Positions 1 through 9,900 of a stretch of DNA of 64,000 bases are shown piece after piece. Positions within the stretch are counted from its first letter, which is position 1. Each line of letters begins with the position of its first letter. The notes under the pieces are model-generated. The model was not told the DNA's origin, ran no database searches, and saw only the letters and a list, made by a program, of their open reading frames with translations. This stretch comes from Neolewinella maritima. Lineage in GTDB: Bacteria; Bacteroidota; Bacteroidia; Chitinophagales; Saprospiraceae. Location of the stretch: the NCBI RefSeq assembly GCF_923081025.1, contig NZ_CAKLPZ010000004.1, forward strand, positions 248,001 through 312,000. The letters run 5' to 3'. The position numbers and the translations under genes are program-made.

Positions 1-74
1 GACTGGATGTGTCCCCGGACATAAAGGCCGAACTGCGGGCCATTCGTCCGGATAACTACGTAGGACGCTTCTGA
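1..74 (+). CDS. C-terminal fragment, possibly adenylosuccinate lyase
   Basis: An open frame enters from the left edge (codons begin at base 3) and ends with TGA at 72-74. The last residues read as a short helix followed by ...IRPDNYVGRF. An 'I/L-x-P-x-x-Y-x-G' tail is typical of adenylosuccinate lyase C-termini, which is the only reason for the suggested identity; 23 residues cannot prove it. It overlaps the 3' end of the convergent glycosyltransferase gene by 19 bp. Such short tail-to-tail overlaps recur in this window, which supports it being a real gene end. Confidence 0.4.
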   Translation, partial: LDVSPDIKAELRAIRPDNYVGRF

Positions 75-952
75 CTACAGTACGTGCGCCAGGCCACCAA
101 CAGCGTGTAGACCAACTCCCGCAGGCTGTGGCTACCTACGTGCTTTAGTGACCGACGCATCCCGTAGCCGGCCTCGCTCCATTGTCCGGCACGCAGGCAC
201 TGCCGCGTCCAGTGTAAACGCTGGTGGGTAAGCTGCTTAAGGTACTGCACAGCAGAGATCTGTGCCGCTACCTCAGGTAGCGCATACAGCTCTGTAATTG
301 CCCGCTCGCGCGCCGCAAGATCCGTACGGCGCACCAGCAGATTGGTGCGGTTGGTTTGATGCTGTACGTAGACCACCGTACGCTCCGCCATTACTGTGAG
401 TGGATAGCGGGCGAGCAAACGCACGATCCACTCGAAATCCTCGATCGGGGAAGGTCGCGTGATCAGGGGGACGGCCTGCACCACCTCCCGCGGTATGGCA
501 AAGGGGAGCAGGCTCACTGGACGGTCCCAGTACTGCGCCAGGAACGGTTGTCGGGAACTGTAATCCGAAGACTGCTGCACCGTACCGTCGTTGGATTCGA
601 TGCACATACCGCTCACATACAAGCGGTCGGCCCCCTGGTAGGCCGTAGCCAACCGCTGCAGGTGCTGCGGGAAATAGTAATCGTCGTCATCCAGAAAACA
701 CAGCAGCTCCCCCTGTGCACGGGCGGCGCCCAGCTTCCTGGCTGCCCCGGGTCCACTGTTCTGTTGTCGGACCACCCGGATAGCCGGCATACCGGCGAAT
801 GGGGGAATACTGACCGGGTTTGGCGATCCGTCATCGACCACGATGAGCTCCCACATCGTGTACTGCTGTTCCACTACACTGCGCACGGCTCGCTCCAGCA
901 GTCCGGGCCGATTGTAGGTCGGAATGATCACGCTGATGAGTGGACTAGGCAT
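56..952 (-). CDS. family 2 glycosyltransferase
   Basis: A 298-residue GT-A fold glycosyltransferase. The N-terminus (residues 5-15, ISVIIPTYNRP) is the classic GT2 nucleotide-sugar binding start, followed by VVDDGS near residue 40 and a metal-binding acidic cluster LDDDD near residue 90. No membrane segments are evident, so it is a cytoplasmic or peripheral enzyme. It probably transfers a sugar onto a cell-surface polysaccharide or lipid carrier; the substrate cannot be read from sequence. Its ATG overlaps the TGA of the upstream GT4 gene by one base, so the two are very likely translationally coupled and may act on the same glycan. Confidence 0.9.
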   Translation of the reverse strand: MPSPLISVIIPTYNRPGLLERAVRSVVEQQYTMWELIVVDDGSPNPVSIPPFAGMPAIRVVRQQNSGPGAARKLGAARAQGELLCFLDDDDYYFPQHLQRLATAYQGADRLYVSGMCIESNDGTVQQSSDYSSRQPFLAQYWDRPVSLLPFAIPREVVQAVPLITRPSPIEDFEWIVRLLARYPLTVMAERTVVYVQHQTNRTNLLVRRTDLAARERAITELYALPEVAAQISAVQYLKQLTHQRLHWTRQCLRAGQWSEAGYGMRRSLKHVGSHSLRELVYTLLVAWRTYCSQKRPT

Positions 953-2103
953 CAGCGGTCTGTTTGCGTGGTGCTGTAAACCGCAGCAAGCTGCCGGCGT
1001 ACCGCTTCGGTACTATACTGCGTCACGGCTTGTTCGCGCAGGGTCGCCGGGACGAACCGCTCCGGATGGCGAAGCAGCGCGATCATCGCCTGACTCAGCC
1101 CCTCAACATCTCCCGCAGCTACCGTATAGCCGTTCACCCCATCCTGGATTATTTCCGCGGCTCCGCCCACCTTGGTGGTGATACACGGTAGGCCAGATGC
1201 AAGGGCCTCCATCAAGACTACCCCCTGGGTTTCGTAATTGCTGAAGAGCACAAAGGCCTGCGCATGCTGCATGTGCCGCGCTATGCCGACCTCCGTATGG
1301 GGGCCACTGACCGTACACACATCGTGTAGCCCGCAGCTACGCACCTGCTGCCGCACACTCGCTACGTCGCCATCTCCGGCTAGGTGCAGGTGCACGGCAC
1401 GGTCGGTCTGAGCGACAACCCGGGCAAACGACGAAAGTAGTCCGCTAATGTTCTTGTGCCCCTCCCGGAAGTTAGAGACGTGCAGAAAGGTGAATGTCTC
1501 TCGCGCTACCGCAGCCGGCAGAGGACGGAAGAGCTCGGTGTCGACGACATTGCTGATCACCCGGTAGTTGGCCCGCAGACCGTACGTACGCATACCTTCC
1601 CGTAGAGCAACTGAAACGGGAAGCACGAAACGTGCACGACGGCATACCCACCGGGCTAACCTGGCCTTCAGCAGGGGAAGCTTGGTAGGCATCAGATAGC
1701 GGGTAGCGTGCTCGGAGATCACAAAGGGCACGCCCCAACGCAGCGCCAATAGGCCACCTAGGATACCCCCGTCAACGACAATATGACTGTGGATCAGGTC
1801 CGGCTTCCCCAGGTACCGGCGTGCTATACTCATCGCCTGCCGGTACGCACGGGCGCGCGACCAGAGGTTGGCAAGTTGGTTAGTGTGGGGGGGGCGACCG
1901 TAATACACCTGGACGACCCGGTAGCCGTCCTCAAAGGATTGAAAACGCTCCTGCTTTCCGTAGGCTAAGTTTTGATCCTCCTGTACCGTGGCTACCACCA
2001 CCTCATGGTCCCGGGCCACCAGCCGTACATGCTTCTGGATGAAGTTACCGTGGTGGGGGTGCATGCGGCTCGGCCACCAGGCGGTGATGTGCAGTATGTT
2101 CAT
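952..2103 (-). CDS. family 4 glycosyltransferase
   Basis: A GT-B fold glycosyltransferase of 383 residues. The start at 2103 gives MNILHITAWWPSR, a typical GT4 opening; a longer frame runs back into the PBP gene but its extra residues are out-of-frame shadow of that gene, so it was rejected. The N-terminal half contains HSHIVVDGG (acceptor domain). The C-terminal half has FLHVSNFREGHKN and the donor-binding ...ALASGLPCITTKVGG segment followed by a conserved E (AAEII), matching the GT4 E-x7-E region. It lies 19 bp after the PBP gene and is coupled to the following GT2 gene, suggesting a small surface-glycan unit. Confidence 0.9.
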   Translation of the reverse strand: MNILHITAWWPSRMHPHHGNFIQKHVRLVARDHEVVVATVQEDQNLAYGKQERFQSFEDGYRVVQVYYGRPPHTNQLANLWSRARAYRQAMSIARRYLGKPDLIHSHIVVDGGILGGLLALRWGVPFVISEHATRYLMPTKLPLLKARLARWVCRRARFVLPVSVALREGMRTYGLRANYRVISNVVDTELFRPLPAAVARETFTFLHVSNFREGHKNISGLLSSFARVVAQTDRAVHLHLAGDGDVASVRQQVRSCGLHDVCTVSGPHTEVGIARHMQHAQAFVLFSNYETQGVVLMEALASGLPCITTKVGGAAEIIQDGVNGYTVAAGDVEGLSQAMIALLRHPERFVPATLREQAVTQYSTEAVRRQLAAVYSTTQTDR

Positions 2104-2122
2104 CGCACCGGCGGCCGCGGCC

Positions 2123-4654
2123 CTAAAAGTCTGGACTGTTGCCGAAAGGATCGCTACTGGAGGGTCCGATCTCCATGTCTTCGTAGGGGCTCTCGTAGGT
2201 GTTGCAGTCCATCTCGATGCCGATGTCACCGGCCGGCTTGGTCCAGCCCCGCTCGGTGTTCCAGGCGACGGCTTCATCTTCCTGGGCGGCGCGCACGAAG
2301 CGGCGGAAGAAGGGCTTGGCCATATTGGAACCGGCGCCCAGCCGCAGGTTACGGAAGCGGATCCAGCGGTCGTCGCCACCCACCCAGGTGCCTACGATGA
2401 GCTCGGGCGTGAGGCCCATGTACCAGCCGTCGGTCTGGTCGTTGGTCGTGCCGGTCTTGCCACCTACGGGCCCCTTTACGCCGCCGAGGTTACCTACGGA
2501 AGCCTTGGATAGCATATTGACCATCACGTAGTTGGCCTGCGGGCTGATCGCCGGACGCTCTTCGGGCAGGTACTCATAGATCAGCTGTCCGCTGCGGTCA
2601 CGGATCTCGGTGAGGTAAACGGGGCGCCGGAACACTCCGTTGTTGCCGAAGGTGGTGTAGGCCCCCGTCATCTGCTGTACGGTGAGATCCACCGAGCCCA
2701 GGGCAATGGAGGGGGCATCGGGGATACTGGCCTTCGGGATGCCCATATTCGATACCATATTGCGTATCGGCTCGGTACTGGCCAGCTCCTTCATCAGATA
2801 GGCCGAAATGGAGTTGACGGAGTTCTTGAGGCCCTGGTACAGGGTATAATCGTCGTACGAGTATCCGCCGTTGGAGTTGCGGGGCGTCCAGGGTTTGAGG
2901 AGGTGAAAGTTGCCGTCACCGGGGCCGATGGTGACCGGCTGGTCCAGCACTTTCTGGCACGGAGTGATCCCGCGCAGCGCGATGGAAGCGGCGTAGACGA
3001 AGGGCTTAAAGGTGGAGCCTACCTGCCGCTGAGTAGTCACGTGATCGTACTGGAACCACTTGAAGTCACTACCCCCCACCCAGGTACGTACGAAGCCCGT
3101 GGTGGGCTCCACGGACATGGTGCCGATTTGGAGGATCATCTTGTGGTAGCGCACGCTATCGAGCGGCGTCATCAGGGTATCGGTCTCGTTGCGGGCGTTT
3201 TCGTAGGTGAACACCCGCATCTCGGTTTCCTTATCGAACTCCTCCTCGACGGTGCGCTGCAGTTCGGTCCAGGCGGTCTGTAACTCCTTGAACTCGGGTA
3301 GCTTCATCACCGCCCGGTGTCCGGCAGCGAAATCCTGTGAAATGAGGTTGCGGGTCACCGCATCGGTGATCACGCCGGGGTTCTTGGCCTCTTCTATCAT
3401 ACGCTCCACTTCGCGGTCGTTGCGGCTAAAGCGGAAGTCCCGTTGCGCGGTGATCTTGCGCAGCACGGGGCTGAGGATCTGGCGGCGGTACATCTGGTAG
3501 CGGTCCGAATGCCGAATGGCATTGCGCAGGCTCTCCTGCCGCCGCTCTACCCGCACCTCGGTCTCGGAGCCGGGGTTGGTGTAGGTCCAGGGGTCCATAT
3601 TCTTCCAGTGCTTGAAGAACTCAGCCTGCAGCTGCTTCATGTGGGTACGGGCCTCCTCTTCGGCGTGCCGCTGCAACTGGGGGTTGATGGTAGTCTGGAA
3701 GCTGAGCCCGTCGCGGTAGATATCGTAGGGTTCGCCGTTACTCTTGCGGTAGGCGGACTGCGACAAAATCTTCTTGGCTTCCTCGGCCAGTACCATGCGG
3801 AAGTAGGGAGCCAGTCCGTCATCGTGGCGCTGACGCGTAAAGGTGACCCCGAGGGGCAGGGTGGACAGTGAGTCGAAGGCCACCTGATCGATGCGCTCGT
3901 TGCGCAGCATCTGGGCCAGCACTTGATTACGCCGCCGCTCCGTGCGCTCGGGAAAGCGGAGTGGATTGTACAGCGAGGCGTTCTTCAGCATGCCGATCAG
4001 CATTGCGGCCTCCTGCACGTCGAGATCGGCGGGGCGCTTGCCGTCGAAGTAGTTCTCGGCTGCCGCCCGGATGCCCTGCGCTCCGTTGATGAAGTCGTAG
4101 CGGTTGAGGTACATGGCGATGATCTCCTGCTTGGTGTACTTGCGCTCCAGGCGTACGGCGATGATCCATTCCTTTAGCTTCTGGAAGCCCCGCTCGACGA
4201 TATTGGCGCTCACCTGCTCCGTGAACAGCAACTTCGCCAGCTGCTGCGTGATCGTGGATCCTCCACCGGAGGAGGCATTACCTAGTATGGCCGTCTTGAT
4301 CACTACCCGGGGCAGCGACTGCCAGTCGATCCCGCTGTGGTCGTAGTAGCGTTCGTCTTCGGTGCTGACCAGGGCAGCCTCCAGGTGCGGACCGAGGTCG
4401 TTGAAGTTGACCATCACGCGGTTCTCCACGAAGAAGCGGCCCAAGACGGTGCCGTCGCTGGCGAGTACCGGACTGGCCTCGTTGTTCTTGGGGTTCTCCA
4501 GCTCGGTGACCGAGGGCAGGTCCGTAAAGTTGAGCGCCGTGAATAGGACGAATAGTCCTACGGGGATGGCCAGGATGAAGAACCAGAACACCTTGAGTGC
4601 GGTGCGTAGCCAGCCGTCGGTATCCCCCAGCAGAAAGTGATTCAGTCTCGACAT
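2123..4654 (-). CDS. class A penicillin-binding protein (PBP1A-type)
   Basis: Bifunctional peptidoglycan synthase of 843 residues, anchored by one N-terminal membrane segment (about residues 20-42). The glycosyltransferase (GT51) domain shows STEDERYYDHSGID with the catalytic Glu, and GGSTITQQLAK. The transpeptidase domain has the three penicillin-binding motifs in order: S-x-x-K as GSTFKPF, S-x-N as KNSVNS, and KTGT as GGKTGTTND. Length fits Bacteroidota PBP1A. An acidic/serine-rich tail follows the transpeptidase. It is the first of three closely spaced minus-strand genes; the following two are glycosyltransferases, so the group is devoted to the envelope. Confidence 0.95.
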   Translation of the reverse strand: MSRLNHFLLGDTDGWLRTALKVFWFFILAIPVGLFVLFTALNFTDLPSVTELENPKNNEASPVLASDGTVLGRFFVENRVMVNFNDLGPHLEAALVSTEDERYYDHSGIDWQSLPRVVIKTAILGNASSGGGSTITQQLAKLLFTEQVSANIVERGFQKLKEWIIAVRLERKYTKQEIIAMYLNRYDFINGAQGIRAAAENYFDGKRPADLDVQEAAMLIGMLKNASLYNPLRFPERTERRRNQVLAQMLRNERIDQVAFDSLSTLPLGVTFTRQRHDDGLAPYFRMVLAEEAKKILSQSAYRKSNGEPYDIYRDGLSFQTTINPQLQRHAEEEARTHMKQLQAEFFKHWKNMDPWTYTNPGSETEVRVERRQESLRNAIRHSDRYQMYRRQILSPVLRKITAQRDFRFSRNDREVERMIEEAKNPGVITDAVTRNLISQDFAAGHRAVMKLPEFKELQTAWTELQRTVEEEFDKETEMRVFTYENARNETDTLMTPLDSVRYHKMILQIGTMSVEPTTGFVRTWVGGSDFKWFQYDHVTTQRQVGSTFKPFVYAASIALRGITPCQKVLDQPVTIGPGDGNFHLLKPWTPRNSNGGYSYDDYTLYQGLKNSVNSISAYLMKELASTEPIRNMVSNMGIPKASIPDAPSIALGSVDLTVQQMTGAYTTFGNNGVFRRPVYLTEIRDRSGQLIYEYLPEERPAISPQANYVMVNMLSKASVGNLGGVKGPVGGKTGTTNDQTDGWYMGLTPELIVGTWVGGDDRWIRFRNLRLGAGSNMAKPFFRRFVRAAQEDEAVAWNTERGWTKPAGDIGIEMDCNTYESPYEDMEIGPSSSDPFGNSPDF

Positions 4655-4725
4655 TCGAGGTAGTTAGGTCAGTGCAAAACGAAAAGCCCGCTCAATATAT
4701 GATGTACGCGCTGCGAGCCGGCGGT

Positions 4726-6513
4726 TTAATCCAGCTTCAGCACCTCTAAGAACGCCTTCTGCGGCACCTCTACGTTACCGAACTGCCGCATCTTCCGCTT
4801 ACCGGCCTTCTGCTTTTCGAGCAGCTTGCGCTTGCGGGAGATGTCACCGCCGTAGCACTTGGCCGTCACGTCCTTGCGCATGGCCGAGAGTGTTTCGCGG
4901 GCGATCACCTTGCCCCCGATGGCGGCCTGAATGGCGATCATGAACTGCTGCCGGGGCAGTAGCTCACGTAGTTTCTTACACATCTGCCGGCCGATCTGCA
5001 CGGCCTTACTGCGGTGTACGAGGGCAGACAGCGCATCCACGTTCTCGCCGTTGAGCTTGATGTCCATCCGCACCAGGTCGGTCTCCTTGTAGTCCTTGGG
5101 CTGGTAGTCAAAGCTGGCGTAGCCGCGACTGATCGACTTGAGCCGGTCGTAGAAGTCGAAGACGATCTCAGCAAGTGGCAGCTCGAAGTGCAGCTCCACC
5201 CGCTGCGGACTCAGGTAGGTCTGCTTGGTGAGCACCCCCCGCTTGTCGATGCAGAGCGTCATGATGGCCCCGATATAGTCGGTCGTCGTGATGATCTGAG
5301 CGAAAATGATGGGCTCCTCTACGCTTTCGCGGGTGTTGGCCTCCGGCAGTTCGGCGGGGTTGCGGATCTCGGTCATCACTCCCTTGGTGTCCGTGACGCG
5401 GTAGGTCACGTTGGGCACCGTAGTGATCACGTCCATATTGAACTCCCGGAACAGCCGCTCCTGCACGATCTCCAGGTGCAGCATCCCGAGAAAGCCACAG
5501 CGGAAACCGTAGCCGAGGGCCGCACTGGTCTCGGGCTCGAAGATGAGACTGGCGTCGTTCAGCTGCAGCTTTTCGAGGCTGTCGCGCAGGGGCTCGAAGT
5601 CGTCGTTGTCCAGCGGGAAAATACCGGCAAATACCATCGGCTTCACTTCCTCGAAGCCGGAGAGCATCTCGCCGCGGCGACTGTCCAGCGTCACGGTGTC
5701 ACCTACCTTGATCTCGGCCGAGGTTTTCAATCCGGTCACGATGTAGCCCACACTACCGCAGCTGATCTTCTGCTGGGGCTTCTGCGTGATCTCCATGGCA
5801 CCTACCTCGTTGGCGTCGTAGACGGCGTCGGTAGCGATGAAGCGCAGCGTATCGTTCTTCTTCAGCTCGCCATTCATCACGCGCACGTAGGCGATCACGC
5901 CACGGAAGGGGTTGAATACGGAGTCGAAGATCAGGGCCTGCAGCGGCGCCTGGGGGTCTCCCTTCGGGTGGGGCACGCGATCTACTACGGCCTTCATGAT
6001 CTCGGGTACACCGATGCCCGTCTTGCCGCTGGCCTCAATAATATCCTCGCGGGCGCAGCCGGTTAGCTCGATCATCTGATCGGCCATCTCTTCGATGCGG
6101 GCCGTTTCCATGTCCACCTTGTTGAGCACGGGGATGATCTCCAGATCGTGCTCCAGCGCCAGGAAGAGGTTGGAGATCGTCTGGGCCTGAATGCCTTGGG
6201 TAGCGTCTACCAGTAGCAGAGCGCCCTCGCAGGCGGCGATCGAGCGGCTCACCTCGTAGCTGAAGTCTACGTGGCCGGGCGTATCGATCATGTTGAAGGT
6301 ATACTGCTCGCCGTCCGTATGCAGGTAGTGCATCTGGATGGCATGGCTCTTGATCGTGATGCCACGCTCGCGCTCCAGGTCCATATCGTCGAGCTGCTGG
6401 TCCATCTTCTCCCGTTCGTTCACCGACTGGGTAAAGTCGAGAAGCCGGTCAGACAGGGTACTTTTCCCGTGGTCGATGTGGGCGATGACGCAAAAATTAC
6501 GGATATGTTTCAA
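4726..6513 (-). CDS. lepA: elongation factor 4 (LepA)
   Basis: Ribosome-associated translational GTPase of 595 residues, the usual LepA length. The G1 motif AHIDHGKST is at residues 11-19, the G3 DTPGHVDF near residue 77, and G4 NKVD near 131. The C-terminal part contains the LepA-specific domain ending in [20 protein letters not shown], which separates it from EF-G. It back-translocates or remodels stalled ribosomes in other bacteria. The gene is followed 71 bp later by the PBP gene; a shared transcript is possible but not shown. Confidence 0.97.
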   Translation of the reverse strand: MKHIRNFCVIAHIDHGKSTLSDRLLDFTQSVNEREKMDQQLDDMDLERERGITIKSHAIQMHYLHTDGEQYTFNMIDTPGHVDFSYEVSRSIAACEGALLLVDATQGIQAQTISNLFLALEHDLEIIPVLNKVDMETARIEEMADQMIELTGCAREDIIEASGKTGIGVPEIMKAVVDRVPHPKGDPQAPLQALIFDSVFNPFRGVIAYVRVMNGELKKNDTLRFIATDAVYDANEVGAMEITQKPQQKISCGSVGYIVTGLKTSAEIKVGDTVTLDSRRGEMLSGFEEVKPMVFAGIFPLDNDDFEPLRDSLEKLQLNDASLIFEPETSAALGYGFRCGFLGMLHLEIVQERLFREFNMDVITTVPNVTYRVTDTKGVMTEIRNPAELPEANTRESVEEPIIFAQIITTTDYIGAIMTLCIDKRGVLTKQTYLSPQRVELHFELPLAEIVFDFYDRLKSISRGYASFDYQPKDYKETDLVRMDIKLNGENVDALSALVHRSKAVQIGRQMCKKLRELLPRQQFMIAIQAAIGGKVIARETLSAMRKDVTAKCYGGDISRKRKLLEKQKAGKRKMRQFGNVEVPQKAFLEVLKLD

Positions 6514-6754
6514 GCGGCAGGGGGGCTAAGAAGGATCAAAAGGTAGGGCGGCGCGAAGATACAAAACGTGGCAGCCCGTACATGGTTGAGGGCGGGCTCG
6601 CGGGTGCGATACGGACTACTGGTAGCACCAGCCAAACCCCCTGGGCTGTCATCCAACATACCGCAACTACTAACAATGCGTTAATACTTCACCTGCTTCG
6701 CATCTCTTAGTCCTTCCAGCCGTTACCCTTACACGATCGTAATCCCCACCTGCC

Positions 6755-6871
6755 ATGTCTAAACTATCCGATTTTCTTCAGGAGCTTTTGAACAGTCTTT
6801 TTCCAGCTCCTCAGCCAGCCCCCGTACCGGTGCGTACGCGCCCGTCACAGTCTGGCCGGCCCCGTAAGTAA
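6755..6871 (+). CDS. possible small protein, 38 residues
   Basis: ATG at 6755 to TAA at 6869-6871. The product begins with an amphipathic segment (MSKLSDFLQELLNSLFP) and continues into a proline-rich, basic tail ending SGRPRK. The codon choice resembles neighbouring genes and a hairpin lies 10 bp after the stop. Against this, short ORFs arise by chance in GC-rich DNA and no family was recognised. It may be a small membrane- or partner-binding peptide, or not a gene at all. Confidence 0.35.
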   Translation: MSKLSDFLQELLNSLFPAPQPAPVPVRTRPSQSGRPRK

Positions 6872-6880
6872 GTACGGTAC

Positions 6881-6904
6881 CCGCCCGGTTGGCTACCGGG
6901 GCGG
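6881..6904 (+). terminator. GC hairpin after the 38-codon ORF
   Basis: The inverted repeat CCCGGT / ACCGGG with a five-base loop can be extended by CCGC / GCGG allowing one bulged base. There is no downstream T-run, so it is a weak candidate for intrinsic termination. Its place just after the small ORF and before tamB is suggestive. Confidence 0.3.
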
Positions 6905-6989
6905 CTCTCCGCTGCGCCATTCCCGATAACACTAGCGGCGCTCGTGATGTTACGGCTAGTGTTTACTAGACCGACTGCCGCTCCCCTTC

Positions 6990-9900
6990 ATGTCCGAACA
7001 GCTACCTCCCACTCCCCCCAAGCCGCGCCGTGGAGGCCGCTGGTGGAAGTTGCTGCGCCGGGTAGTAGTCTGGAGTATTGTCGGAGTAATGTTCTTGCTG
7101 GGACTTCTGCAGCTTCCCGACTTCCAAAACTGGCTGGCCGACCGGGTTACCGCTAGCATTTCCAATACCCTAGAAACCGAGGTGCGCGTAGATTACGTGC
7201 GCCTTTCGTGGTTTGACGAGCTTACCATCGAAGGACTCTTCGTAGAGGATAAGTATGGCGATACCCTGCTGTACGGACAGCGCCTCGAGGCTGACCTCAA
7301 TCTGCTGTCCCTGCTCGACAACGCCGTGGAGATCGAAGCACTCACCATCGCCAATACCTCCTTCACCATCCGCCGTGACCTGGGAGACGCAGAGACTAAT
7401 CTGGAAACCGCCCTACAGAAGCTCTTCCCGCCCCGCGACCAGCCCGGAAAACCAATCAACCTGGCGCTTGATCGCTTGGATCTAGAGAACATCCGCTTTC
7501 TACAGAACGATAGCGTACGCGGGCAGCGCATCGAGGTGAGCCTGGAGTCGGCCGTCGTACGCATGGATCAACTGGACCTGCCCAACAAAGTGATCGCGGT
7601 AAATAGCGCGGAGATCCGTCGGCCCGTAGTGCAGCAGACCACCTTCGACCCAACCCCCCTGACGAACGTACCGGCCCTGGACGAGGCGCTACGCAGCATC
7701 GAAGCCGTCGCTACCGATAGCAACCAGGTGAGTCTACACATCCTGGCCGAGAGTATCGAGATCATCGACGGCTCCTTCATCCTGGACAACTTTCGCAAGG
7801 ATCCCATCGAAATTGCCGACCTCACTTCCGTCGATTTCGCCCGCCTGAATACCCACGATCTGGACCTGGAGCTCACTGAGGTAGATTACCTGGACGGCGA
7901 GTTTCGGGCTAAGCTCAAGCACCTCAGCCTGGAGGAGCAGAGCGGGTTTGTCCTCAATCGCCTGAGTGTACAGGATCTACTGGTCACCCCTACGGAGCTA
8001 CAACTATACGACCTGGTCCTGACTACGCCAGCCAGTGAGCTGTCGGACTCACTGCGCTTCACCTTCCCGGGGGGCTGGGGAGACTGGATCGACTTCAACA
8101 ACGAAGTACGCATGGAGGTAGGTCTGACCCCGAGTACGTTGGCCGTACGTGACCTGCTCTATTTCGCCCGCAAGCTCCGGTTCAATCCCTTCTTCCTGGA
8201 CAACCAGGACCAGAGTATTCGCCTGGGGGGCAACTTCAGTGGTCGGGTCAATAACCTGCGCGCCTCCGATGTGGTCCTGGCGCTGGACGACAACAACTAC
8301 CTCGAGGGGAGCTTCAGCAGCCGTAACCTGGCCCAGCCCGGCTCGGAGGCGCTCAACCTCAAGCTGGACGTACTGAAATCTAATGTAGCTACCCTGCGCC
8401 GACTGATCCCCCGGATGAATCTGCCGCCCAACTTCGCGAAGCTCGGACGGCTTGACTTCAGTGGACGGTTCGACGGCTTCTTCACCGATTTCGCGGCAAA
8501 GGGGGATCTGCGGACCGACATCGGCCGCGCCGTGCTGGATATGCGCATGGATATCGAGGGCGGCGCACGACGGGCTGAATACAGCGGACGGCTGTCGCTG
8601 GATAATTTTGCCCTTGGCCGCTGGACGGACAACCCCCAACTGGGAAGCGTAAACTTCAGTGCAGCCATCGATGATGGGGTCAGCCTGTACCCCGAATCAG
8701 CCAGTGCAAACCTCAACGCGACGGTAGAAACCCTGGATTTCAAGGGGTATCGCTACGAAAATGCCCGCATCAACGGCCGGCTGGAGCAGCAGTTCTTTAA
8801 TGGGAGCTTCGAAATTGCCGATGACAATATCGACCTGAATTTCCTGGGAGAATTGGACTTCCGCGACACCATACCCGTATTCGACTTCCTGGCGGACATT
8901 AACAAACTCGACCTACAGGCCCTCAACCTGAGTGAGCGGCCGGTCGTACTCTCCGGTGGCGTGGACCTCAACCTGCGGAATACCGTGTTCAGCGACATGG
9001 AAGGTCGGGTGGAACTGGATAGCTTCCAGATTATCCGCGATACGGCCCTGATCGAGATCGGACAACTACTGGCTTACTCCAACTTTAATGCCGAGGGTCA
9101 GAAGGTAGTCAAGCTGGAGAGTGATGTAGCGCGGGGGGAGATTATCGGACGCTTCGATATCAATGAAGTGGCCACCAGTCTGACGGACTACCTGATCACG
9201 TACTATCCGGGCTGGGCCAGCCGGCTGAAAATCCAGCCCCCCCGGTTCGTACCCGAACCCAACCGCTTTAGCTTCGATATTACGATCCTCGACTCCAAGG
9301 GACTCAACCGGCTCATTGCCCCGAAGCTCGGCCCTCTGGTAGATGTACACCTCACGGGTAGCTATGACGGCTTCGAGGATAAGCTGGATGCGGAACTGAT
9401 CGCGCCACGCTTCACCTTCGATAATATCAGTCTGGTAGACCTGATCGTACGCACCAAGGGGGAGGGCTCGGAGGGGGAGCTGGACCTGGTCATCGACACC
9501 ACCTTTGTGAACGGAAATCCGCTGCTGGATCAGCTTACGTTGCTCAGTCTGATCGACCGCGATACGATCAATTTCGGTATTAATTACGGGGGCAACGTCG
9601 GAGTGTTCCTCGACAAGCTGAACCTCAACGGGGAGATCACCCTGCCGGATACCGCCAATTATGCGATTCGCTTCGATGAGTCGGACCTCGTCCTGTTTCA
9701 GGAGCCCTGGACCATTCGGCGGGACAACCGGATCGTGGTCGGCCCGCAGTACATCGACACCCGCAACTTCAGCCTGCGCAGCGGGGACCGCCGTATCCGG
9801 CTGGCGAAGCAGGGGACGAGCGGACTGGAGCTAGACCTGGAAAATATGGCCCTCGGTCTGATCGATTCGGTGTGGGCCTACCAGCAGCTGGACTTCAGCG

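Larger units (their letters stand above)
6514..6989. other. intergenic region between lepA and tamB
   Basis: This 476-bp divergent region should carry promoters for lepA (minus) and tamB (plus). On the minus strand, 6554-6561 reads TATCTTCG, close to the Bacteroidota -7 element TAnnTTTG, 41 bp before the lepA start; no good -33 partner was seen. It also holds a possible 38-codon ORF (6755-6871) and a GC hairpin (6881-6904). Nothing else was recognised. Confidence 0.5.

Noticed and set aside
2103-2379. N-terminal extension of the GT4 frame
   Set aside because: These residues are out-of-frame shadow of the PBP gene; the family start is at 2103.
5014-6066. A 350-residue frame opposite lepA
   Set aside because: It is antisense to a strongly conserved gene and its sequence has shadow-like His/Val/Asp composition.
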